A stretch of DNA of 64,000 nt from Motiliproteus sp. MSK22-1 (GTDB lineage: Bacteria; Pseudomonadota; Gammaproteobacteria; Pseudomonadales; Balneatricaceae): contig NZ_MIEQ01000095.1 in NCBI RefSeq assembly GCF_001968815.1, positions 1 through 64,000 of the forward strand, written 5' to 3'. The stretch's first letter is position 1. Every line of letters begins with the position of its first letter. Positions 54,101-61,674 of this stretch are shown one piece after another. The notes beneath the pieces are model-generated. The model was not told the origin of the DNA. It saw nothing but the letters and a program-made list of their open reading frames with translations, and did not search any database. A program made the translations under genes and the position numbers.

Positions 54101-55230
54101 AGTTGCAGCTCTGCCGTCGTTGCCGATTGGCGCAGGTGTATCTTTTCGATAGATAGTCGCTGATCGCTAATACGTAACTGTACTTGCATATCACTGCTGC
54201 CAATTTCAGGTAAATTTGTCTGTAAAAAACCATTCAGTTCAATGTCTTGTAGATTTCCAGTTGCTTCCAGGCTGGCTTTCAGTTTACGGCCCTTGAGTTG
54301 TGGTGTGATAAGTTCCAGATCGAGTAACAGATCATCTAACCGCAACGTTCCCTGAGGTTTGACGAGAAGCCGTTGCAAAGAGCCCGTTGCCTTGGTACTG
54401 ACAGGACCGGAAAGCTTTTGCACCAACTTGAGAGATCTCAGGTCGCCGAAAACCTGACCTTCTCCACTGAGAGGAGGTTGGTTCGGCAGAACCGCTTTCC
54501 ATTGAGTATTCAGTTGCAGTGGGTAGTCTCCGGCAGGAGTCAGTTGTCCGCTTATTCGTGCTTCTCCCTGAGGAGCAATAAGATGCAGATGGTCCAGAAC
54601 CAGTGTCTGTTGCTCACTGTGAATTTGTAAACGCGCCTTATCGATTATCAGCGTCGACGGGGGGCTGTTGATTGCTGGCTGATTGGCTGAAGGATCTGTC
54701 ATCTGATGTTGCAGCTGTAGGTTGCTAAGTTGCAGGTCGTCAATTTTAAGCTTAACGGGTAGCCTGATCTCAGGCATCAGGATGGGAAATAAGGGTTTAT
54801 CTGTTGTTGCTGGGGGAGTGGAAATTAGCTCAACCTGAGGTTCTGCTATTTCCAGAGTGCGGATATGCAGAGCCCCCGAAAGTACCGCAAGCGGCTCCCA
54901 GTCCAGAAACAACTTGTCCAGTTCAATATTCAGGTCCTGATGCTGATAGCTGACACCCTGTAGACTGAGGGTGTCAAGCAGGGAGCCCTCCATCCGGTCA
55001 ATCTGTAGTTTTCCGGGCAGCCAGCGCTGGCTCTGAGTGAGCAGCTGCTGAAGACCGTTTTCGGTCCCTAAAAAATATGCTGAAGTCGTTAGAACAAGGG
55101 ATATCAGCAACAATAGTGACAAAAACAGTATAAGTAGTACACGTCTGAAGATTGTTAGAGCAGAAGTCGGTGGCTCTTTTGAATCAGTATTGGCCGGGTC
55201 AACGGTTGTTTCAGTTGTGGACTGGGTCAT
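51193..55230 (-). CDS. tamB: TamB, translocation and assembly module inner-membrane protein
   Basis: A very long (1345) protein with one N-terminal membrane anchor (VLLILFLSLLLLISLVLTTS), a long beta-rich taurine-bridge-like repeat region, and the C-terminal TamB/DUF490 domain (about 1000-1345; GQDINIQRGSLIFSGGPVDNPGLDL, LSYLLFGRPPGS, IGKYLSPKLYVKYGVGL). It links TamA in the outer membrane with the inner membrane and is proposed to move phospholipids or help insert outer-membrane proteins. It overlaps tamA by 4 bp. Odd: about residues 402-426 carry a 13-residue tandem repeat (PFQVNTEPVGTK then PFQVNSEPVSAK), placed in an insertion rich in Lys, Pro and Ser. Confidence 0.93.
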   Translation of the reverse strand: MTQSTTETTVDPANTDSKEPPTSALTIFRRVLLILFLSLLLLISLVLTTSAYFLGTENGLQQLLTQSQRWLPGKLQIDRMEGSLLDTLSLQGVSYQHQDLNIELDKLFLDWEPLAVLSGALHIRTLEIAEPQVELISTPPATTDKPLFPILMPEIRLPVKLKIDDLQLSNLQLQHQMTDPSANQPAINSPPSTLIIDKARLQIHSEQQTLVLDHLHLIAPQGEARISGQLTPAGDYPLQLNTQWKAVLPNQPPLSGEGQVFGDLRSLKLVQKLSGPVSTKATGSLQRLLVKPQGTLRLDDLLLDLELITPQLKGRKLKASLEATGNLQDIELNGFLQTNLPEIGSSDMQVQLRISDQRLSIEKIHLRQSATTAELQLQGEISGAVQNPEFALKGQWSDISYPFQVNTEPVGTKPFQVNSEPVSAKPLLKKANQSRASLSPTKIKDTPLPAEASFRSSKGEFQIEGNLQDYRLGMNGDLTGLRIPSAEWRLTTQGNESELTSVSISADTLDGQLNANGKLSWLSDLYWQMEFEGKHINPGSYWPEWPGNLDFKGHNTGAVTQADKTNNNSPSLQLKTTLDNLSGSLRGEPVKGQARVNLTNEAMTVEALQLNVAGAGLKASGQLGEQLNFDWSLDIPALDQLLTDAQGTLRAKGTLRGPKTGLHLVADLQGQSLQLKDYQAADLKADINMSLSGKQASVIDLQLKKVRYGETLWQQLQLNGRGTPQQHQLELSFNQGPADLALALQGQWSAPRWQGSLSRADLHSPSVGHWKLKKPVTMEATQTNAQIDDLCLLLAPKKTSELCLNGSWSESNGISGELQARQLSIDTLSPWLPAGTTILGQMTAQARFEQQPNKRPHFQAKANLSGAQLSIEDTELKLIAGDINIDLQGDQKQLAVDMQLPLQQPTGLMQARLTVNDLDQQAELQGELNLELSELGVISLFIPQLQAVNGSLTSALAIGGSINSPRLTGALQVNNANAELPALGIKLRDIELSLRDQPNSPRLLLNGSLKSTEGSLILKGELDPLKQTGHLDIAGERFQGVDTAEIQAWFSPDISIVVSPKLIKLDGEIKIPEARITPPKIAASTPISTDVVILDSTRTSATDPPPLKTPLDTRLRLSLGDKVEVKAFGFKGKLQGSVLVEDDGSRATRATGTLKVASGQYRLYGQDINIQRGSLIFSGGPVDNPGLDLRVSRKVDEVTAGARVGGTLKQPRLSLFSVPSMPENNLLSYLLFGRPPGSATTRSEQDLLLRAASSLVMMGGNMLTEKISDSPMIDELGLEAGNSFNETSLFIGKYLSPKLYVKYGVGLLEPTSTFFMRYRLAKQWSLESQTGTKGSGGDIIFTLER

Positions 55231-56963
55231 AAATCAGGCCCCAGGCTGAAATGCAGCTGAAAACCGCCGTCATCATTCTGAGGGAAGGCAAGATCCAGGC
55301 GTACTGGACCGATGGGCGAAAACCAGCGTAATCCGACACCGATCCCGGTCTGCATGTGGATATCGGTATCTTCAAAGGCATCACCGCTGTCAATGAAGGT
55401 TGCCAGTCCCCAATTTTCAGACAATCGATATTCCAGTTCAGCGCTGGCGGTTAGCAGATGGGGTCCGCCGATCAGAGTTCCTTCGTTATTGCGAGGACCC
55501 AGAGATTGATAATCGTAACCTCGAACACTGTTATCTCCACCGGCGAAAAAACGCAGGGTGGCAGGTAACTGATCGAAGCTGTCTACAGCCGTAACTCCCG
55601 CATCTGCTCGACCCAGTAGACGCCAGTTTGGCGTCAGACTCCGAACTACTTTGGTCCCTAACCGCAGTTGAACGAAATTTGTATCAGAAAGCAGATCGTC
55701 ACTGGCACCCAGTAACTGCAACGAGTAACGCTGACCGTTGCGAATATTGAGGCGATCTCCGGTCGACAGCCTCGTTAGGCTTATTCGCGGGATCAGGAAT
55801 TGAGTGGTCTGGCTGGGCCCGTCGAAGTCGAATCGTTCTTGCTGCCATTCCAGTGACAGGACTCTTTTCCATGGTAGTCCCTGGTGTTGCCAGGAGGTGC
55901 CAAAGGAATAATTATCCGCATCGACAGTCGTGGAGTTTTCATTATTCAGCTTAAGATGCACGGTGTATCGATCATGCTGTGGTTGTAGTCCTGGAATCGC
56001 ATATTCTGCGGTCAACCCGGTATGAATCTGTGAAGCCAATAGCTGAGTATTGAACTGGTGTCCTCTGTTGTTTACCCAGCGACGGGTCATGCCCAATTTT
56101 ACACGGGCTCCAGTATCGGTGCCGTAACCGACACCAGCCTGATATTTGGTTCTCTTATGGGCTTCAACAGCGACCTCAATCGGAACGTTAATCCCGTCAG
56201 CTTGACTCCAGAGGGGCTGAACTTCAACCCGTTGAAAATAGTCACTGTCGATAAGGTTTGATTGCAGGTCGATCAGTGCACTGCTCTGCATTGGGTCACC
56301 GGTTTTAAAGGGTACGTAGCGTCGCAGAAAATCCTCTGTCAGTGGGTTTGGAGTGAATCGTAATTCACCCACGGTAAAACGAGGGCCGCTGTCAAAGTGC
56401 AAGCTGATATTGGCCTGGTAGCGTTCAAGATTAACTTCCACATAGTGTTGAATAAACCTGGCCTGGTAATACCCACGTTCTGTCGCCAGTGACAGTAATC
56501 CACGCTTCAGGCTTTCATATTCTTCATGGATCAGTGGGGCACCAATAGACAAGGGCGTTGCAGCCAGTAACTTTTTAAAAGGATCATCCTGCTGTGCTTC
56601 ACCCAGCACCTGAATATCCAGTGAACCGATAGGTATTGCAGGACCTGGCGTTACTCGGTAATGGGCCAGCCAATCCTCGTTGTTTTTGGTTAGCTGTGGG
56701 ATGATTTCTGGGCGGTAGAATCCATAGGGCTGAAGAGCTTTGGATATTTCAGCGCTAGCTTTGTTGTGCAGGTAGCGCATTCGACCCGGGTTGGTTATTT
56801 CCTGTTGGTGCAGTTGCTGAATGCTCAGGAGGCTGAGAATATTTTGTTCTTGAGCCTGATTCACTCCCTCAATTTTGACTTTCAGAGTACTTCCTTCAGT
56901 GCTGAAAACAGGCGTTATGCACAGTAATAGTACGACAATATCTGGTACCCACCTCTTTAGCAC
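55227..56963 (-). CDS. tamA: TamA, outer-membrane Omp85-family assembly protein
   Basis: A 578-residue Omp85 protein: signal peptide (VVLLLCITPVFS), three POTRA domains (about 25-265), and a 16-stranded barrel with C-terminal motif FPQNDDGGFQLHFSLGPDL. The RGYDYQ element (GGDNSVRGYDYQSLGPRN) and GIGVGLRWFSPIGPVRLDLAFP are diagnostic of TamA rather than BamA. Length equals E. coli TamA (577). It forms the translocation and assembly module with TamB, encoded directly downstream. Confidence 0.93.
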   Translation of the reverse strand: MLKRWVPDIVVLLLCITPVFSTEGSTLKVKIEGVNQAQEQNILSLLSIQQLHQQEITNPGRMRYLHNKASAEISKALQPYGFYRPEIIPQLTKNNEDWLAHYRVTPGPAIPIGSLDIQVLGEAQQDDPFKKLLAATPLSIGAPLIHEEYESLKRGLLSLATERGYYQARFIQHYVEVNLERYQANISLHFDSGPRFTVGELRFTPNPLTEDFLRRYVPFKTGDPMQSSALIDLQSNLIDSDYFQRVEVQPLWSQADGINVPIEVAVEAHKRTKYQAGVGYGTDTGARVKLGMTRRWVNNRGHQFNTQLLASQIHTGLTAEYAIPGLQPQHDRYTVHLKLNNENSTTVDADNYSFGTSWQHQGLPWKRVLSLEWQQERFDFDGPSQTTQFLIPRISLTRLSTGDRLNIRNGQRYSLQLLGASDDLLSDTNFVQLRLGTKVVRSLTPNWRLLGRADAGVTAVDSFDQLPATLRFFAGGDNSVRGYDYQSLGPRNNEGTLIGGPHLLTASAELEYRLSENWGLATFIDSGDAFEDTDIHMQTGIGVGLRWFSPIGPVRLDLAFPQNDDGGFQLHFSLGPDL

Positions 56964-57210
56964 CGGGCGAAATCCTCTTTGGTTTGATGGGAAGTATTAG
57001 ACACTTAAAAAGCGGTTTATTATCCGTTCATCAAAGCTTATAACGCTGTCTTTTGCAAGGCTACAATAAAGCCACCCGGATACATATAAATCTCGCTGTC
57101 TGAGGACCGTATGTCAGTAGGATCTGTGGGACTGTTTTATTAGGCAGGTGCTGCTAATCTGTTACTGAACCGGATTGATCTGCTAGTCCATCCATTGTCA
57201 GATAGCTCTT

Positions 57211-57375
57211 TTACTTGGACTGGAGGGGCTTTTTCCTTACCAACAGCAACCCCCGGGCAATGTACTCCGGTGGGTGCTTTTCTCGCAGTAAAGGAATAAT
57301 CAGCCGCAAGCGTAATAGGCGAGCAAAGTTTTCCCGCCAGTTACGCCGTTGTCTGTCTGGTCTGTTTTCAGTCAT
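57211..57375 (-). CDS. 54-residue protein resembling the N-terminus of DUF2062 proteins
   Basis: A short frame starts 15 bp after the stop of the secreted-protein gene. It reads MTENRPDRQRRNWRENFARL and continues with RLRLIIPLLREKHPPEYIARG, which looks like the opening of DUF2062 membrane proteins (RxxPxxxAxG); the expected membrane segments are absent and the frame ends soon. It is either a remnant of a deleted DUF2062 gene or a small protein. AGGA lies 12 bases upstream of the ATG. Family link is by eye. Confidence 0.4.
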   Translation of the reverse strand: MTENRPDRQRRNWRENFARLLRLRLIIPLLREKHPPEYIARGLLLVRKKPLQSK

Positions 57376-57389
57376 CCAACAGCTATATC

Positions 57390-57977
57390 CTATTGGGCGT
57401 CTTCATGAAGCACTCGTTCAGTTGTTTTGCTGAACTCAGCAAAGGCTTCCTGCAGCAATCTTGCATCAGTGAGTCGTTTCCCTTCTTCTGTTGTTTTGCT
57501 GGTAACCGTAAATTTCCAGTAGGTTATACCGGCTGGGCCTTCCACCCGGCCTTCAAAGCCATAAGGCTGAGGAGATTCTTTGGTTGCTGCCTTTTTTTTA
57601 CCTACGTCCAGGCTTAATTCTATTTGAGCCTTCTCCATTTTACGGTTTCCCCCTTCAAGAACCACAGCGACGGGAGGCTTTTTGATCGACTTGGATGGGG
57701 TTTTTATCCGTTCAACAAATAGTGCAAACGGGCTTTTGTTAGAGATGATTACACCCTGTTCAGACAGTATTGAATTAACAAGTTGAAGTAATTCAGGGTT
57801 TAATTCGCTGCTGTCCTGGGATTCCAGCTGCATTTCCAACGGGAATGGAAATGCAGCGAGTTGTTGGCTTTTGATTGTACCAAGCACCTCTGGAGCATTG
57901 GGCTGTGCTGCAGAGGGTAAGATAAACAGGTAGAGAAGCAGCCCTGCTATTCGAAAAATCGATCTGTAAGAAACCAT
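57390..57977 (-). CDS. Secreted protein of unknown function
   Basis: A 195-residue protein with a signal peptide (IAGLLLYLFILPSAA, cut before QPNAPE). The mature part has no known motif. It includes SNKSPFALFVERIKTPSKSI and a PAGITYWKFTVTSKTTEEG stretch that suggests beta strands. No lipobox is present. It lies 64 bp after the MscS gene on the same strand, so it is likely periplasmic and expressed with the channel. Confidence 0.65.
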   Translation of the reverse strand: MVSYRSIFRIAGLLLYLFILPSAAQPNAPEVLGTIKSQQLAAFPFPLEMQLESQDSSELNPELLQLVNSILSEQGVIISNKSPFALFVERIKTPSKSIKKPPVAVVLEGGNRKMEKAQIELSLDVGKKKAATKESPQPYGFEGRVEGPAGITYWKFTVTSKTTEEGKRLTDARLLQEAFAEFSKTTERVLHEDAQ

Positions 57978-58041
57978 TTACATCTCCTGTTTGCGGTCGT
58001 GGTCTATTTGTCTGTTAGTGATGCTGTGGTGCGAAACGGTA

Positions 58042-58917
58042 TTAACTCTTGTGATTATCAGGGGTTGCCTGTTCTTTGTTTCCACCGACCATCTGTATCG
58101 GAAATGGTTCGGTAGCGCTGCCTGTATAGATCGTAAGGTGAGGAAAGGGAATTTCAATTCCTTCAGCATCAAAAGCGATCTTGATTTCAGTTTGAATGCT
58201 ATTTCTTAAATCCATGAACTTCTCCTTCACGGCCCAGACTGAAAATTGCAAATCAATAGATGATGAACCAAAGCCAGTAAAAATAATGATTGGTTCGGGC
58301 TCTTCAAGCGATAGGGGATTTGCATCGGCCACTGCTTTCAATACCTTCGTGACCTTTTCGATATCCTCTTTGTAAGCGATACCAATTTTGAGGTCCAGCC
58401 GACGAATAGGAAATCGGGTCAGGTTCGTGACTTCTGATTTAATCAGGGTCTCATTGGGTATACGGACAAACAGGTTTTCGAAGGTTCGAAGTTTGGCCGA
58501 AAGCAGGTCAATGGAAAGGACTTCACCCGTGGTTGAACCAACTCTGATCACATCACCAACGGAAAAAGGGCGCTCACCCAGTAGAAATAAGCCGCTGATT
58601 ATATTTGATGCCGAGGTCTGGGATGCAAACCCGACTGCAACAGTGAGGACACCAGCAGCGCCGAGCAGAACACTGAGTTTAAAACCCAGTTCACGTAATG
58701 CCGATACGCAAAACATTCCGAGAATCAGGTAAAAGGCTATTCGACGCAATAGTATCAGGTGATGTTGACTCAGTTGCCGGGCCAGCAGGTGTTTGACTCC
58801 TTTGCTGGCCAGCTTTCCCAATAGCAGACCGAGACAAATCAGGAACAGTGCCCGACCACCGGCCAGCAGTCTGTCTACCAATTGCCAATCAGCCAAGGTC
58901 AGCCAGAAATTATCCAT
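58042..58917 (-). CDS. Small MscS-family mechanosensitive channel
   Basis: About 291 residues. It has three N-terminal membrane helices, TM3 with the Gly/Ala pattern (LLGAAGVLTVAVGFASQTSASNIISGLFLL) and the beta domain opening RPFSVGDVIRVGSTTGEVLSIDLLSAKLR, followed by the alpha/beta cage. Size is that of E. coli MscS (286). I prefer the ATG at 58917 because AAGGA lies 9 bases before it; ATG 58926 is abutted directly by that site. It releases osmolytes on hypo-osmotic shock. One of two MscS-type channels in this end of the window. Confidence 0.9.
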   Translation of the reverse strand: MDNFWLTLADWQLVDRLLAGGRALFLICLGLLLGKLASKGVKHLLARQLSQHHLILLRRIAFYLILGMFCVSALRELGFKLSVLLGAAGVLTVAVGFASQTSASNIISGLFLLGERPFSVGDVIRVGSTTGEVLSIDLLSAKLRTFENLFVRIPNETLIKSEVTNLTRFPIRRLDLKIGIAYKEDIEKVTKVLKAVADANPLSLEEPEPIIIFTGFGSSSIDLQFSVWAVKEKFMDLRNSIQTEIKIAFDAEGIEIPFPHLTIYTGSATEPFPIQMVGGNKEQATPDNHKS

Positions 58918-58951
58918 TTCAGTCATTCCTTACGATTTTTTCAATATTGTA

Positions 58952-59761
58952 TTATCCAAAAATGGCTCCCAGCGCGCGTATTAAAACACCACGTCCGGAG
59001 TTTACTCTGGGAATGGCAAGGCGCTGGCTTGTCAGGGCAAGCGCCGGAGCTCCTTTACCAAAACGTAGCTGTGCCGAAGACATTTCCTCATCACAGTGAA
59101 TAGATAGTTCTTCAGTCCAGAAACGGCCATCTTCAGAGATGAACAGGGAGAGACTGGGTATCGGTAACAAGATACGCTCCAATCGCAGTGTTTCTTCTCC
59201 TTTGTTGATGATTTTTACCGGCGTGATTGCCCGAAATGCTCTTATCGGGACTTCTTCCAGTACCAATCTGGCGTGGGTACGGGCAGCGTATGCGACCTCT
59301 CCGTGCCGAGTTGAGGCGCCGAACCAGGTATCCGAAGGTCTTTGGATGGGAATATCAAGTAATAAGGGACCTGATTTAAACGCATATACCTGCATCCACA
59401 AAGTGGTGCCTACCAGAAGCCGGACCTCTTGTCCCGGAGGTAGGGATATAGGTGCCAGGGGGCGCGTAACCACAGGACGGTCTGCCAGGGCGGGTACTAT
59501 CAGGGCCGGTTTTTTTGACTGCTTGACCACATGGCGGCAGAAGGTTGCTTCATCTTCCAGTGGATCTGAGGTTATCGCCACCTCAGTGACATTTAGATCA
59601 CCATTTTCGGACTCGGTACTACGATGTCTTACCTGCCACTCGGACTCCAGCCGCTGCAGTGTCATCGTCAGAGGACCCACCTGCCACCGGCTGGTTTGTC
59701 CGGTTTCTACAATGAACTCTCCCCACCAGGAGGGGAACGGGGGCGGGGCGATTTGATCCAC
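58952..59761 (-). CDS. DUF432-like protein next to mscS
   Basis: A 269-residue cytoplasmic-looking protein with no membrane segment or signal peptide. The middle section, IPIQRPSDTWFGASTRHGEVAYAARTHARL, matches what I recall of DUF432, a domain often encoded beside MscS channels. It starts at GTG 59761 with GAGAGGA upstream. The stop lies 34 bp before the mscS start, same strand, so they are co-transcribed. Function unknown; the pairing suggests a partner or modulator of the channel. Confidence 0.65.
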   Translation of the reverse strand: MDQIAPPPFPSWWGEFIVETGQTSRWQVGPLTMTLQRLESEWQVRHRSTESENGDLNVTEVAITSDPLEDEATFCRHVVKQSKKPALIVPALADRPVVTRPLAPISLPPGQEVRLLVGTTLWMQVYAFKSGPLLLDIPIQRPSDTWFGASTRHGEVAYAARTHARLVLEEVPIRAFRAITPVKIINKGEETLRLERILLPIPSLSLFISEDGRFWTEELSIHCDEEMSSAQLRFGKGAPALALTSQRLAIPRVNSGRGVLIRALGAIFG

Positions 59762-59988
59762 TGGGTCAGGTCCTCTCCATTTGGCTTCAGGCTAAGATTG
59801 CCTAAGTGTAGCAGGTTAATAATTACCGGAGCAGAGGTTTAGCGTCGGTAATCGACTATAAGATAAGGGTTTTTTAATGCTTATTGCTGGCAATCGCGTT
59901 TAACGGCTATCTGCTGGTAAGAACGATCTGCTGATAAGGGGTACCTGTCTGCGGTACCGGGGACCCAGCGCCAATGGAGGGATCAATC

Positions 59989-60456
59989 CTAACCGTCTTC
60001 AAGCTGCTTGTCCTTAAGGTACAGAAGAGCTGATCCCACTCGAAGGGCACCCAGTACGAAAAGAAGTGCTGATAGAGCGTAGATCATTTCTGGTGTCAGT
60101 TGGTGTTTGAAAAGACCGATCAAAATCTCACGAATGATAAAAACCAGAGCCCCATCGACGATGAAAGTCATTCGTAACTTCTGGCTGTCAAAATACTCGA
60201 TGAGTGATCGTGACAGCTCTACCAATACGTAAAGTGTCAGCACATCGGCTATCAAATCAATATATTTACCGGTAACCCCTTCCTGACTCAGCAGTACCCA
60301 AAGGTCAGCAAGCAATCGAACGGCTCCGATAGCTATGCCAATGACCATGCAAATCAGGATGAGACCAAAAACAATTCCAATGGCTGTATCAAACAGTTTG
60401 CGCAGTTTCTCGTTTATCACTGAGGACATCTCTTTAATGAATAGTGCTAGTATCAA
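59989..60456 (-). CDS. PsiE-like phosphate-starvation-inducible membrane protein
   Basis: A 155-residue protein with four hydrophobic segments (AIGIVFGLILICMVIGIAIG, ADVLTLYVLVELSRSL, IVDGALVFIIREILIGLF, IYALSALLFVLGALRVGS). The layout and the middle text LYVLVELSRSLIEYF match the PsiE family. An inner ATG at 60429 (MSSVINEKLRK) is an alternative start. Role in phosphate limitation is known only from E. coli induction; mechanism unknown. Confidence 0.75.
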   Translation of the reverse strand: MILALFIKEMSSVINEKLRKLFDTAIGIVFGLILICMVIGIAIGAVRLLADLWVLLSQEGVTGKYIDLIADVLTLYVLVELSRSLIEYFDSQKLRMTFIVDGALVFIIREILIGLFKHQLTPEMIYALSALLFVLGALRVGSALLYLKDKQLEDG

Positions 60457-60619
60457 TTGTGCCTGTGTTCAGGCGCCGCTAACTTACCTTTTACGCAGAG
60501 GTAGAACAAGATATATCCCATGACATTTAACATCAATGAAAAGTGGGTTGCGAGAGTTTCATCTACAATGACGTTGTTAATAAACAGAAATAATCAACGC
60601 GAACAGGGATACAGCATTG

Positions 60620-61591
60620 ATGACTAGTGATGGTTTGGTCTACGGCTATATTTTTGATGGTAAAGGTGGGGGCCGCTCTATTGAGTGGGGTGATATTTCT
60701 GGCTGGTGTTCAGAGCAAGGTATTCTCTGGCTTCACTTTGAATATGTTAATGAGCGTGTTCAGAACTGGATTCAAAATGAGAGTCTTCTGGAGCCGCTGG
60801 TCGTTGACGCTTTGCTGATGGAAGAAAGCCGACCGAGAGTAACACAGTTGAAAGACTCGTTACTGGTTGCCTTACGCGGTGTTAATTTGAGCCCGGGTTC
60901 CAATCCGGAAGATATGGTCGGTATTCGAATCTGGAGCGATGGTCAGCGAATTATCAGTACGCGCAAAAGACGATTGTTGTCCGCTGGAGATATCGCCCTT
61001 CAGCTAGACAGAGGTGAAGGTCCCTGCTCAGCCGGAGAGTTTTTGGTCATGCTGACCGATGGCCTTATCGTTCGGATGAAGAAAACTATTGAAGAGACGG
61101 AGGATCAGGTAGCGGCTATTGAAGATATGGTTCTTTCCAATGAAAGTTATGCTCTCAGATCACGAATTTCTTCCCTCAGGCGTGAAGTCATCAGTTTGCG
61201 CCGGTATCTGGCACCGCAGCGAGAGGCGATGATGCAACTGCTGTCGTTTAAGATCTCCTGGATGAACACCAATGATTGGCAAAACCTCAGAGAAGTGGCT
61301 GACCACCTCACTCGCTATGTTGAGGAGCTGGATTCGGTGCGAGACCGTGCCGCAGTATCTCAGGAAGAGCTGGCAAACCGCCTTGCTGAGCAGATGAACA
61401 ACCGGATGTACGTATTGTCGTTGGTCGCTGCTGTGTTCTTGCCGTTAGGGTTTTTAACCGGCCTGCTGGGTATCAATGTGGGCGGAATTCCCGGTGCAGA
61501 AAACCCTTTGTCCTTTTGGATCTTTGTTTTCATTCTGGTATTTGTTGTGGTTTTGCAGTACTGGTTGTTTAAGCTTAAAAAATGGCTATAG
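60620..61591 (+). CDS. zntB: ZntB/CorA-family divalent metal transporter
   Basis: About 323 residues. A large cytoplasmic domain with a long coiled helix (SLRREVISLRRYLAPQREAM) leads into two C-terminal membrane helices joined by GINVGGIPGAENPLSFW. The loop motif is GIN rather than the GMN of CorA, which is typical of the ZntB branch (zinc). I start it at ATG 60620; the frame opens at TTG 60617. Symbol is given because of branch motif; direct zinc transport is inferred. Confidence 0.85.
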   Translation: MTSDGLVYGYIFDGKGGGRSIEWGDISGWCSEQGILWLHFEYVNERVQNWIQNESLLEPLVVDALLMEESRPRVTQLKDSLLVALRGVNLSPGSNPEDMVGIRIWSDGQRIISTRKRRLLSAGDIALQLDRGEGPCSAGEFLVMLTDGLIVRMKKTIEETEDQVAAIEDMVLSNESYALRSRISSLRREVISLRRYLAPQREAMMQLLSFKISWMNTNDWQNLREVADHLTRYVEELDSVRDRAAVSQEELANRLAEQMNNRMYVLSLVAAVFLPLGFLTGLLGINVGGIPGAENPLSFWIFVFILVFVVVLQYWLFKLKKWL

Positions 61592-61674
61592 CTTATTCTT
61601 TCTATACTCTCTGACATCGCAGGGGGATCTGCTGGACCTGTTTCCATTTGCACCGTGTTGATGAGGGACTATTA

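Noticed and set aside
54100-54640. Antisense frames within tamB
   Set aside because: They follow codon bias of the long tamB gene and show no family features.
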